Translations under genes and position numbers: made by a program | Shown here: positions 1 to 12,100 of the stretch, piece after piece | Layout: each line of letters begins with the position of its first letter | Numbering within the stretch: position 1 is the stretch's first letter | The notes under the pieces: model-generated | The model's input: only the letters and a program-made list of their open reading frames with translations | Told to the model about the DNA's origin: nothing | The model's database searches: none | Source of the DNA: Sanderia malayensis | Taxonomy: Eukaryota; Cnidaria; Scyphozoa; Semaeostomeae; Pelagiidae | DNA: 64,000 nucleotides | Assembly: GCA_013076295.1 (NCBI GenBank) | Contig: RQOL01000024.1 | Location: forward strand, 4,541,158 to 4,605,157 | Direction: 5' to 3'

Positions 1-1574
1 AGCAATATCCATAGCATCAGTTAATGACTGAAAAAGATTCATTCGTCTTGTGTCACCTAAAACCAGACAAAGAAAGAAGGAACTCATAATAAACAGCATA
101 TTATTTAAAATGCATTGCAATATGCAATTGGAGTCAGTACAAAAGCTGGTTAAACAATTTGCCAGGTGACATACACATTAGACATAATGGAATCAACCCT
201 GACAAGTGAATTCTTACAATGGGTGCAATTCTTAATCACGTAAATGCTTTCAGGTCAACTTGCCAATCAACTGTTCTCACTGGAAACACCTAGTTGACCT
301 ATCCTATGTTAACCTTTGACCTATGCTACAAGAACTATGACCCATGAAGTTGAATAGTAGAATGAGTGAGCTGACTGTTGGTAATATCATTGTTAAAAAT
401 TAACACACATGACAGAGCAATCTAAATGTTTTGGGCCCTAAAACCATAATGGACATTTTGGCCCTGGTATTAAGACTTTATTTTGGACTAAACATCAACA
501 TATACTAACCTAGTTGGAAAACGTGCTTGCACTTGCAGCTACACTTGCCCCTTTCAATTGTTGTTGCCTATTAACACACTTTTTCTACATTTAATTGGAA
601 TCAAATGCTGCTGAGTTCGAAAATGAGTTTTCTATTCAGTAATCGTATAAAACACTAAGTGGCCTGGCTGCACTGAAAGTTGACTTGTGCTTTATAGTTA
701 AAGAATGCATGTTTTATTTCTTCATCCATCACCAACCAGAACCCAGACTGGAGAGGAGGGAACTCTTTGCCGAGATCTTGGCTCGGGGGGTGCTGAAAGA
801 TGGGACTCTGGGAGCAGGGGCAAAAAACTTTCCAGGGTGGCTTTCAAAGGTGGCTCTAGGTTTGCTTACTGATTGATGGCGGTTTTGTGGTGGGAGTCTT
901 CAAAATTTTGTCAGCTGTACGCCGAGTAGGCCATCTAAAGTAGGGGTGGCCTTCATCATATTTGAAAAATCTTGGGGGCACCAATGACATAGGTAAGTAC
1001 TCTGCAGTCTGGGACCAGAAGTCAGAACTGAACAATAAATAAATGTCAAGATACCCGATGGATAGGATAGCTGGTGGATACCAAAGAAGCTCTATTAAGC
1101 TTTCGAGGGGCAAGGGCTACATAACTTTCAAGGTTCAAGAGGGGACTTATTAGAAGGGGGGGTGGAGAAGGGAATAATTTTCCATTCAGGTCGTTTCTTT
1201 TTGGAATAGCATAGTCATTTATTTCGAGCATTCGCTATTCTAATCATTCGTTACAATTGAACTAAATAGGCCGATCGAATATCACATCTAAAATTGTCGA
1301 TTGGATATACGCCATCAAACTCAACTAAAACCTACAATGATAAAATCATTGGATTGGTATGGCTGCGGTGGGCCTAGGTAGGACTAAGACAAGTTACAAG
1401 GTATAATTCAACATCACACATCTCACCAAATGAATCTGATACTGCCTCGGGAGCATAAGTAAATCCCGTAGCATGTCTCGCTTGATAACATGATACTGTC
1501 GGTATGCGTGGTTTTAATTTTGTGACAAGTCTTGAAGTGTTTCTTCTCAATAACATGACTGCGACGTTCGCCAT
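1..1574 (-). CDS. BCKDHB: Branched-chain alpha-keto acid dehydrogenase E1 beta, N-terminal two exons (partial)
   Basis: Exon 1 is 1574-1427 and exon 2 is 56 to beyond the left edge. Exon 1 starts at an ATG and encodes a basic, acid-free leader typical of a mitochondrial targeting peptide, then RHATGFTYAPEA. It ends at the strong donor G|GTGAGA in phase 1. Exon 2 follows a TTTTAG acceptor in matching phase and reads DTRRMNLFQSLTDAMDIA. This matches the segment just before the catalytic domain of E1 beta, where the family has a conserved KMNLFQS-like string. The protein is the beta subunit of the mitochondrial 2-oxoisovalerate dehydrogenase E1 component, which decarboxylates branched-chain keto acids in Val, Leu and Ile catabolism. 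The rest of the gene lies left of the window. I identified it from a short segment plus phase agreement, so certainty is good but not absolute. Intron 1 (57-1426) shows nothing else I recognise. Confidence 0.78.
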
Positions 1575-3658
1575 TGCTGAAACAATGCAATTCATTCACC
1601 TTCTTCCTCCGCTCTGCATTGTGTGAGGCGTGCAAGGAGGCATTGGATTGGATGACAAGAAAGAAGGAAGAGAGAAGAGCAAACCAGTTCAAGTTTTATC
1701 AAATTTTCTCCTCTGCTGTTCTTTTGCTATGAAATATAAGTTTATTGTTTGTATTTGAGGTAGAAAAGCGATAATATATTAAATGTCGACAAACAAGAAA
1801 ACCCCCTCTGGGCTTCTTTCGAATTGAAAGCTGAATATAGCCGACGGCGGCAAGAAGTCATACTTCACACCCTTTCCGAGAAAGTGTGAAACGTGAACTC
1901 TCAAGAGTATAGTACAATAAACGAACAAAAGAACAAACATAAGATATCACAAGAGCACAGATATAATGCAAGGCCGTGAGAGTCTTCTTCCTCGACACAG
2001 TCAAATAAAAAAGCACAGCTCCCCCCAGCCTTTCAGTAACACTGAGTAGTACTTCTTAAATGCTAAAGTATCGAAATAAATAACATGGACTGGACACAGA
2101 ACCATAACCATATGTTCTTCTACAAAAGCCAAGCGAAGGCGACAGTGGCAGTTGTCAAAAGTTTCTGGCAGATGCCCTGGCTACTCCCCTTATTTTCGGC
2201 GTCTGGCGTTGCCTCCTTTGAACTCGTTTAATTCTGTCTGATTGGAGTCAGCCGAGAATATCCAGGCTCCTTTGACAGCGACAGAATTAAATAACAGAGT
2301 CACAGGTTCACATGGATATTTTCGTCGAAAATTAATGTTTGACAGTGTCCCCAACCCAATTAGTAGAAATTAGTAGAAATGAAGAATAAACAAGACATTG
2401 AAATAAAGTAGTTATTATAATCATTATATTAATGAATTATAAGAAGGAAATGAAGCATTGTGCTTTGATCTTAAATGGCGGAAGATGCTTTATTGTAAAG
2501 TTGAGAAGAAACGGGACAACCAAGACAAAAAGACTTGGACTGCTTCTCTGAAAAACGACTGAAAACAACGAATTGTGTCTGCTTCCCTGGAGCGGAGCAA
2601 CCGAACAAAAGATGAAATTAGTTTGCTTGAATAAGCAACAATCAAAAGTCGGAGTAAACAATAGAAACATTACTAAATGTATCACACTGCGCTTGCGCTT
2701 ATCAAAACAAAAGAGACTGAAAAAGATCTTTCCTTTGCAAACGGTTGGCATACATTTTATTTGTATGCAAATATACAGCCATTTCTTTGACAAGTCAGCT
2801 TTAATTGTTAGCAACTACAAAGGGGGCGGAAAATTGTAAAAATGATCAGTAAACAGAGCGGGATCAAAATTTTGCAGAAAATAGACGTCGTCATTTTGCT
2901 TGCATTGCAGAAAGGGGTGGGAAGTAAATACGCAGCCCGCAGCCATGATGATCACAACCTGTGCATAAGCATAAGAAACGCTGTAACCCCCTCTCCCTCA
3001 GTTCTGCTCATCCATCATGTTGAACAACCTTCACACGGGTTTCCCCACTGCAAAAAGGTTTCCCCAAAGTGGTGACTTTGAAAAACATAAAAAGAAATTT
3101 TCGACATATACATTATAGAATTCATGAAACCTTCAACAAATTATAATTCTGCAGAGTCACTATATATAAAACATGAAACTAAAAACACACAAATTACATT
3201 TTGCAATATATGCCTCAATTTACAACCCCTTAAGCTATGAAATGTATGTTTTAATGAACAGCACACACCAATAATTCCACGAATCAATTTCAACAACCCA
3301 TTATTATTCCAGCAACTCATTAATGCTGAAAATATAATAGCAACAAAACATTAAGAAAATGGTTTAATATAATTTGCAATCACATTTTCCACAAAATCAA
3401 AGTAGAACACGTTATGTGGTGTACTTTAGTGCTTGATGACACTAATTAGAAAATTTATCAGTTGTTCATAAGTTGAGAAAATACATCTTTATCAGAAAAC
3501 ATGACATAGAATTTATAAAAATATACTTGCTGTAGACAAAATAGAGTTTACATGCCTGAAATTTCTAACACAACTTTTAATTCTATAACAATATCAACAC
3601 TGCTGAAAAATATTCACAACAGGAAGAAGTTACTGTCTTCTGATATGAGAAGATGTAT
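1575..3658. other. Intergenic, BCKDHB to TENT5
   Basis: No coding exon, RNA gene or clear repeat was recognised. The stretch holds the BCKDHB promoter side and the 3' flank of TENT5. Open frames here, such as 2437-2814 minus, have low-complexity or hydrophobic composition and no family resemblance. Confidence 0.5.
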
Positions 3659-4837
3659 TTAATAACATGCCACAGCAGCATTATCAAGATTAGCTGTTGC
3701 ATCATTATTATTATTGACATCATTTGATTCCCATTTGCCAAGCATAACATATTCTTGGGTAGCATTATTCAAATAAGCATGATTTGCAGGAACAGAATAG
3801 AAAACTGTAATTTGTTGATATTTCGGTTGATTGTAAAGTTGATTAGCCATGTTAGAAATGAGTTGCAGAGTTTGCCGTCTTTCATGCCCCATCAGGCAAA
3901 CTGTTGATAGTTCCACAACTTCATATAAAATCATAAGATACTTGTATTTCTTATCATTTTCTGGGGTAAAGTGACTGTCCAGATAATTTTCAAGCTTCTG
4001 TTGTTGACAATAGATGTTTTTAAAATCAATGAAAAATCGACTGCACATATACTTTTCCATGCAGCGGAAGTCTTTACTCAACGGGGTGAAACCTTTTGCA
4101 AGCAGGCTACAATACTTCAACAAACCTCCTCCGCGAATTTCTTCGGGATTTTTCGTTGCAATAAGTCTGTTGCAAAGATGATGCTTTGCTACAGTAAAAT
4201 CTCCATATACAGAGACGGCTGTGATCGAAGGGAAGAAGTTCCTATCCATAACTACGTCTGTCAAGTTATAAAAATTGATCAACGAGTCGAGAATTACCTG
4301 AAACGAGTCGATGGAAAATTCAAATTGTCTTCTCATTGTATCTACAAATTTCAATTCGATATTTCGTCCATCTTTATTTGTCAAGGTAATGAGAGACCAA
4401 TTGTCAGACGTATTTGTAACTTTGACCAATTTTCTGACATATGCTTCTTTCAAAGTGCAGTTACTCATGCGTTCTTTGGAAACCCCTTCAGGTAAAAAAT
4501 CTTTCAGTGTATCCAGAACTGCCGTCTTAACTTGATGGAAATTGGACATTGCTTTTAAATCAACATTGAAAATTAAGTCAAGGTCGTTGTAGGCCAAATC
4601 TTGTTGCTGGCCTTCGCTATCATTCAGTACATAACTTGCAGTGCTTCCGTTCAGCCGAGCATCTTTGACAGTGATCTCTTGATCTGCCAATTTCCCAAGC
4701 AAGAGTTTGATAAACATTTTTGGCTTTACTTCGAGTGTAGGAAAATTGCCACGGCCGTGAATTTGGATGGCTGTTCCAAGAACTTCGTCAAGCCTTGAAA
4801 CTTCCTCAAAGTTTAGCATATGTGCATTCGTTGCCAT
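3659..4837 (-). CDS. TENT5: Terminal nucleotidyltransferase 5 (FAM46) family, single exon
   Basis: An uninterrupted 392-residue frame with ATG at 4837 and TAA at 3659-3661. It opens with the FAM46 signature HGRGNFPTLEVKP (residues 28-40). The nucleotidyltransferase core follows: RLNGSTASYVL with the G-S pair at 64-65, then YNDLDLIF with the catalytic acids D85 and D87. ELKFVDTMRRQFEFS (161-175) carries the third acidic position D166. Length matches vertebrate members (about 390-440 residues). TENT5 proteins are non-canonical cytoplasmic poly(A) polymerases that extend and stabilise selected mRNAs, often for secreted proteins, and some are linked to innate immunity. The C-terminal tail is Asn/Ala-rich and probably disordered. 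No intron interrupts the frame. That could reflect ancestral intron loss, and the intact core argues against a retro-pseudogene. Which vertebrate paralogue (A-D) it matches cannot be said. Confidence 0.93.
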   Translation of the reverse strand: MATNAHMLNFEEVSRLDEVLGTAIQIHGRGNFPTLEVKPKMFIKLLLGKLADQEITVKDARLNGSTASYVLNDSEGQQQDLAYNDLDLIFNVDLKAMSNFHQVKTAVLDTLKDFLPEGVSKERMSNCTLKEAYVRKLVKVTNTSDNWSLITLTNKDGRNIELKFVDTMRRQFEFSIDSFQVILDSLINFYNLTDVVMDRNFFPSITAVSVYGDFTVAKHHLCNRLIATKNPEEIRGGGLLKYCSLLAKGFTPLSKDFRCMEKYMCSRFFIDFKNIYCQQQKLENYLDSHFTPENDKKYKYLMILYEVVELSTVCLMGHERRQTLQLISNMANQLYNQPKYQQITVFYSVPANHAYLNNATQEYVMLGKWESNDVNNNNDATANLDNAAVACY

Positions 4838-7800
4838 TTTGTCTGTTTGTTAATCTTAGGCCAAAAAAGACTGCTGCAAGCCAATGTCGTTTAACTCTTG
4901 TCAACTCGCAGTGACGGGAACAAGTATTTGTAAAATAGAAGCACTTCAATAATGGCTACCATAAATGAATTTTGATTGGTTAGTGTAGATGTTCATTACC
5001 AAGCAACAATTAAAGCTGACCCAGTGCATTGTGTGGGGATGACTATGCCACCAATCACATTGCAGAATTCAGTGTCGATATTTATAGATATATTTCTATG
5101 TGCGTTATTATCACTTGGGAACTCCCCTTCTTTGCCGAAGGATGAATTAAAATTATTTTCCTTTCCTTCGTAATAAATTATTAATGTTATTCGCTCTCTT
5201 CAACTCTAATTTTAGAAAAAATAACGTGATCCGGGCGGATTGCAGGAGGGGATATTATCATCTTAATACAACGCGTGGAAATAGCATGCTACGGATGAGA
5301 ACTAACATAAGGCAACAATTATTTATTACTAAAAGTCAGAAATGAGACATCGTAAAATACTAAATAAAAATTCACTCGAAGCAATTCCAGTTCAGTTTTT
5401 GTTGCTCTTTGCTTAAACGTAGATGCTAAAAACCCATTCATCCGCATAAAAAAGCAAACATGTAGTTAAATCCTTCTCGGAAAAAGTTGTACAGTGGAAA
5501 GTCATGTTTACAAACATTAAACTAAGGCGAACTGAGGCCCAAGGGGGCATTCAAATACAGTGCGTGACGAGCACTCTCCAAATTGTACTCATTATGATTA
5601 CGACAGTTTCATAAACAATGACATCACTTTTGTATTATTATAATACAAATTGACATTGACACACCAAAAAATTAACGACGGGGTTGTTACGTTAATTAAG
5701 AATTTGTTTACATACGTCAACTATTAGTATGCCACAGCTTGCTGCAAGCACGTGGAAATGAAGGAAACATCAGATCAGATCGTGGTGATGTCAAGTGTGA
5801 TCACAATGTTTACTTTTGTTCTGATGCAAATGCATTTGACGTAAGAGCTCTTAATTCTGAGCCCATGCGCATTTAATTTAAAAGATAATTGCTAAATAAA
5901 GACGGACGCTAAGTTAGAAATGTCACCATAATAATCAAGGAAGCAATAAAATACTGATATGATAACTTATCACGGTTTAATACAAACATTTATGACTCCA
6001 GGGCAGGCTATGTATTGCAGAGAGGGGCTGAATGGACGAATGGTCCTCAAATGAAACCGGTGCAATGAGCTGTCCTCATTGGCCTGGACATGTCCCAATC
6101 TGCCTTGTGATGCCCCATAACAACAGAACAGCGGCTCAACTTAATAAAATTTCAGGATAAAAAGGATAATTAATCACAATCATACAAAAGCCTAATACTC
6201 AAAGATATCAAAGTTATCACTCAATTACACAAAGTATTAAAGTTTTTACTATTTCAAAGTTATCGTTGAATTTCATCTCAACATTTTTGTGTCCCTTCTT
6301 TTCGATTAATTTTTCAACGAGTGTTGTTTGTTTTCATTGTCTTTTAACTTGTTACAGCTGTATATTCTGCGAGTACCACTAATCCGACCTTACGTTTTTG
6401 CTTGCCAATCACTGTTGCAGATTTCTTCTTGTTTTTTTCAGCATACTTGGACATCGCCACGAAAACAACATATCTTAGTGACAATTTTTAGCATTTATAC
6501 AGAATGAGCCACACCCTCAAAGAAACCCCCGGGGGCTTAATATGGGGGACTTTCCGTCGTCATGAGCACACAACAATGGCTCGAGGTTTTTTGTACAAAA
6601 AATAAAAATTTTCGGGCCAATAGTAAAATGTAATGCTGATACTTCACTTGGTGTTTTGCCTGTTTCTTTAAAAAGAGTTTAATTTGCCATTACTTGTATT
6701 ATATTTCCAACCTGAGCATTCTCTTCTTTCTCCTTATGATCTTTCTCACTGTTCAGTTGATAAAGATAAATTGTCTTCCAAAAAGAAACGATTAAAAGCA
6801 ATAGAGCAACAATTTTATACTTTTGTGAATGCAAATGCAAAAAAATACAAGCAAGGATATATAATTATAAATATAACTGGCATTGAATTGGCGCTTGGTA
6901 CACGGCACGTCTTTTCCGTTGATTTTTGTTCAGTTCTTGTATTTACCAACCTCCCCCATCCAAGCCAATGACAATAGATATATTTCTCGCTTCCACACAG
7001 AAAACACACTCACAGCTGCCCAGTGTTCAAATGAACAATTGAACAAGATTGGAATCGAATAAGACAGAAAAAAGCATCATGTTATTATTCATTTGATATC
7101 ATCCTCTTGTTGTCCTTCTCAGTTGAGATGGTGAGAATGCAAGGGGTGAGTAATACCAAAGCAATGATGTGGCAATATTTGTCAACAGTGGGTAAAGACA
7201 ATTACAACCAAAGATATTGAAAAATAAATGATAAAGAAATCCAGAATTTATCAAAATGATCTATTTCATTATTCTAATTTAAATAACGCTCGATAAGCAC
7301 AAATTAGATTGCAAAGTTTAGCAGTTCGCGGTTGGCTATGGGCGATGACTTCCGAGATTTGGTAATGTTGACATTACATGGGCCAAATGTCTTCGTTCAA
7401 TCACTGCATGAATGCAAGGATATGGATAACCTCTCTATGCATTTTATTGGTATAAATTCAAAAATTAAAAGACGATCAAAAGTCCTGTAACGAGAAGCAT
7501 GTGACTTTTTGCAGAATGAATCATCCCATCAGGGATCAAGGGAATATGAAAATGTCTTCAAATTCTGAGCTCAAATTAAATTTGGCATGGCAACAAACAA
7601 ATCCGGGTTCTTCCCAGATTCCTCGGTTAGGGGAACCTTAGCCCGGGTTTTAGTTGCAGTGCGGTGTCAACAAATAGGACTCGAGAGGCATGTTTTATAA
7701 GAGTTGGTTTATCAAGATTTTTGAAAGGGCAGGGGCAGAAGTCTCGTTCCAACAATACAATATACGATTTCCATTAATATCGAATAAACTGGGAATTTTT

Positions 7801-9163
7801 TCCGTGTATCATATCTGGTCAGTGAAGAAGACAAGGTACCAACAGGTTCACTCTGATACGACAAAGTTTGTCATCTATTTCGGATGCTGTTGGGTCTTAA
7901 TTAGGAATATATTGGCCGTATCCCTAAACAATGATATAAGAACAGTGGTGTGGTATAAGTATTACAACAGTGGTAATGGTATAGTGGTACCAAGTGGTAA
8001 TGCAATTGCAGATACAAATAACTAATTCAATAATTTGTCTTACGAAATCGTTTCTTTACAAAAAAGAAATATTATTCAGAATTCTTCCAGTGATGCACAA
8101 GACCCATAAGAGATAAAAATAAATCGAACATTTACGACATGCCAGGACGAAGGAAATTCTTTGGCGAGTGATAACTGGGCCCATTTTCCTGCAGAAAGAG
8201 CAAACAGGGAAAATTATCATTCTGCTTTTTAAAACCTAATTTTAAAAATCTAGCTACATGTGTTTTCGCAAGGCCACAACAGCATTGGCTGTGGTAGAAC
8301 TGCAGAATACTCTGGCAGTTGGAAATTAAAACTGCTCCATTCTTTACCACCACTCTAAATCTTTGAGAGCATAAACTATAAAGTGGAGCTTTCATGTGAA
8401 AATTAGTCATTACTTTGAATTCTCAATCAAATCCATGCTTCAGATGCAAGTGGCGATTCCACAACCCCCGCCCCCGCCCTCGCCCTCGCCCCTACCATCA
8501 AATCTGCACGGGTCAAAATTATGTGGACCAACACAGACGACAGAAAATTCGAAAATATTGACAAAGCTTTGCAGCTTTGCAAACAGAACATTGTAGACGA
8601 CAAAGCAATCAGTTGAAGGAGAAAAGGCAAAATATGGCTGGGGTGTGGCAAGTAAAAACCGAGTTATATGATATCCATCAAAATATTTGTTATATCCATA
8701 TCCATTTTGACAGTAGTTGTGGTTATATGGAGTTTATAAGATAATGCCACGCACTCGCTCCCGAAATTAACTCGAATCTCGGCATTAGATGGAAAATCTC
8801 GGCAATTTGCATGTCCGAAAAAAAAAACAACTCAAAGATTTAAATAAATAGAAAAGGTCCGAAATGGTATCTAATGTTTCCTGCCTTCAGAGGGTATTTT
8901 GCTTCCATCGTATGATCAACTTGACGGCCTGTGTGGCATTGTCCAAGCTCAATTTACGTTTGAATTCTTTTATTTGTTTACATTTGACAAAAAACTCGAA
9001 GCACTATCTTTTCTTTCGTCCGAAAATGATGGCGGGAAAATGTACAAAATACCTAACTCCGTCAACTTCATCATGGTATGCGTGTTACGTGGGGAGATCC
9101 ATCCGTTGAATTAGTTAACAAAGGTTTAGGAACACGATATTAGAAAGAAGTTAGATAACGTAC
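4838..9163. other. Intergenic, TENT5 to GDAP2; one MITE fragment
   Basis: No gene was recognised. About 6440-6545 resembles the internal and right part of the CCGTAAAT MITE family (compare 39630-39745): a conserved stretch on serial ATATCTTAGTGACAA-like sequence, followed by GGGGGCTTAA. A small GC-rich simple repeat of CCCCCGCC/CCCTCG units sits at about 8463-8500. The undetected last exon of GDAP2 should lie in 7000-9160 on the minus strand. The frame at 7690-8025 plus resembles nothing I know. Confidence 0.4.
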
Positions 9164-12100
9164 CTGCAAGTCGTATTCCAAAACAAACGGAGGCATCTCT
9201 AGCTGGTCAGGACTTATGTAATCATAAAGATATTGAACACCAGTTATGAAATGAATTTTATCTTTGATGGAAGCGGCCGAGAAAAGCGTGAAAAACCAAG
9301 TAACAATGCGGTCCCAAAAGTTACCATGCACTACAAACAGATCTTTCAGGTTACGGCGGTATCTACAACAAAATACAAGAATTCAAGTTTTAGAAACAAC
9401 ACAGCGCTCAAAAATTACAGAACCACTCAACAATGTTTCAAAAGGGACATATGTCTTGTGTAAAATTTCTGTTTTTGTTCTACGCTATTATAAAGTATTC
9501 ATACTGGCAAACCTGTTTGCAAGTGAGGAATACTTTAAAAGAGAAACATTATCAGCCTCCACTTCACACACACAGAAAAGCATCAAATTAATTAAGAGTT
9601 ATGAAGGACTACATTTCAATGTACTAGTTATGCGTAAAAATAAAAACTGGTTGCTCTCGTCTTGATATAAGCATTGAAAAGTTTGCCTAACCTTCAAAAA
9701 CAATAGAGGTTCAAATGTTATCCTAAGATTACACGAATTCATACTGAACCGGCTTCTTGAATAGAATAGTAGCTCCATCATAGGATCGCACTTACTTGAT
9801 GTCCAACATTTCATAAACATCCTTCAAAAACGATAGGCCTGAGCGAGTTATCTTGTGTTGTCAAGAATTGAAGTAAACAATTACGTAGTCACGACTTGCT
9901 ATGGGATCCATTACATTGATAAAATGAGATAACACCTTGGAATAAAACGACACAAGGTCAATAAAACGAAACAGTAAGCATAATACATCTAACCTCAAAA
10001 GGAAATATTACAACATCATGAACTCCCAAAAAGATAATTGGCTAATATTAGGTTCCTATTGTAATATTACGTATATTCTTGTTGAGAAATTGAAGTGGAC
10101 TTGTAACATTTTACTTTTGACTTTCAATTTATGCTTCAACCTTTCAACAGTAGTTTGTTCATCTCCGTTTTGATTTGATTTGTGTTGTCTTATTGTTAAC
10201 AAAGTATTAAGTTATCAGGGTTCAAACCATGAAGCACATATAACAAGCCCATACCAAGGGAAGACAAACACAAGTTCATCCAAGAAAACATCGAGAAAAT
10301 CGGATTAGATGGCAGTCGATTTGTCAAGGTTCACTTGCACTTGTCATGAAAAAACCCGCCCGTTTGGTTAGTTTTATAGAAATTAGGGGCATCCAGCAAA
10401 ACGTCTATATTACACGTCGTTTTAAAGCATGTTTACCTTATTCAGATCCACACCTTGTGCTGGTAAATTCTTTCCTACGAATACGACAACTGGTCGTCCC
10501 AAATAATCGACACCTGAGTAAAAATCATAAATTAATAATATCTAAACCCGCGGCGAGTAAAAATAAGCATTATTAAAACGTAAGTAAATACTTGTATAAA
10601 CGACAACTGGCAATTACTAACGAGGTGATTCGTTACAAATGGCGAGATATATACACGATATATATTCGTTATATATACACTCAGCTCTGTAACTACTTCA
10701 ACTCTCTGGGGATTAAAACGTTAAAACGTTCCATCACAAACGTCTCAAATAACAGAGATAGGTATTGTTAGGATGAGCTAACCAAGAACTTTTCTGTAAA
10801 CCGATAAGCTTAAACTCCAGTTAGTGATAGTTTGCTTACAAAAAAAAATTCTTTCGCAAAAACTAACCTGACTGATAAAGAAATCTGAGCTTAATAATAT
10901 CAGATAAATCCTCGGTTCGAGAGCGCTTTACCCATTTGGCGTACCTATATAGAGAAAATAAGAGATGGACAACAAAAAAATAAATAAAACTGAATAAAAA
11001 GTATTGCAAAGGCGCAAAATGAAATCCCCTTAAAGGAAAGGATTCAATGAGTAAGAGCCTATATCCCTGGGAGCGATGAGTAAATATCGACCTAAATTTC
11101 CTACCAACGTTGTTTCCAACTGGGTTTCGATTCAAAACTTTCGCATGGTAACAGCAGATAGATATTCCGATAATATCAGGCCTTACACAAGCTGTGATCA
11201 TAAACAGCATACTCGACAGAGAACAGTCGATACGATATGAGAAAAGAGAGTGACGTAAAACTAGGTATTTAAGTATTGATACAATATGATTATAGTTGCT
11301 TGACGTACTTTCGTTGCTGCTCCAGGACATCGATTTCTTCAGGACTCCTGCCATACAATCGCGCCCTTCTGCTTTGGTCATTGTCACCAGCAACTGTCGA
11401 AAATGGATGACGGCCGACATAAGAATTTATCAAATCCATACCATCGGTGTCTTTGTCCGCAAGAAGGTCCATGTCTGTAATTGAAACATCAATTGCTGAA
11501 TACCATTAGAAAGAGGGGGGGGGGGAATAAACCATCAACATTACACAAAATAGGGACGTGAGAATCTCAGGGGGAGGCAGAGAGCGAAATGTGTCCGTTT
11601 CAAGCCCAAAAGTGTCCCTTCCAAATCCAAAAGAGAGTGCCTTTCTAGATGCTTCCTATGTCCCTTACACAAAATGTGCTTCATTATCAACGGGTTAATG
11701 AGACCAAACTAATGTCAAAATACAATGTGGCATTATAAATAATGACAAGATAAATTACAAGAAAAATTCTGACCCTTTCTCATAGGTTTTTCATCAATTC
11801 TGATTTGCCTATCTTCGATGTACGGCTCGCCATCTTTGTTCCCTGGAAAAACAAGTAACTAAAGCGTTGAATTTAAGAAAAACTAAAAATGGAAGTTAAA
11901 TTAAGTTACGCAATGCCAAATAAAATAATACAAATAAAATCGTCCAAAGCCACAACAGAAAGAGGTTTCATCTTTTCAAGCTTCATAAAAAACTACTTTC
12001 ACGATTTTAAGATAAAAGATGTGTCAATGCAGATCGGCAATGATAATTCATATCACATACACGATCTTACAACAGTAAGACGTAATTTTCATGAAAATTA

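Noticed and set aside
2437..2814. 125-residue minus-strand open frame
   Set aside because: Low-complexity hydrophobic and Phe/Leu/Ser composition with no motif. It looks like chance in AT-rich sequence.
7690..8025. 111-residue plus-strand open frame
   Set aside because: No family resemblance and no splice partners; tail of simple GTGGTA-like repeats.
8396..8651. Proline-rich plus-strand frame and its minus-strand partner
   Set aside because: Produced by a short CCCCCG/CCCTCG simple repeat.
9264..9665. 133-residue plus-strand frame
   Set aside because: Antisense shadow of a GDAP2 CRAL-TRIO exon (9164-9362) plus intron.
10863..11420. 185-residue minus-strand frame as one exon
   Set aside because: Only 10868-10944 is coding. 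The rest is intron read through; the neighbouring exon is 11309-11474 in another frame.
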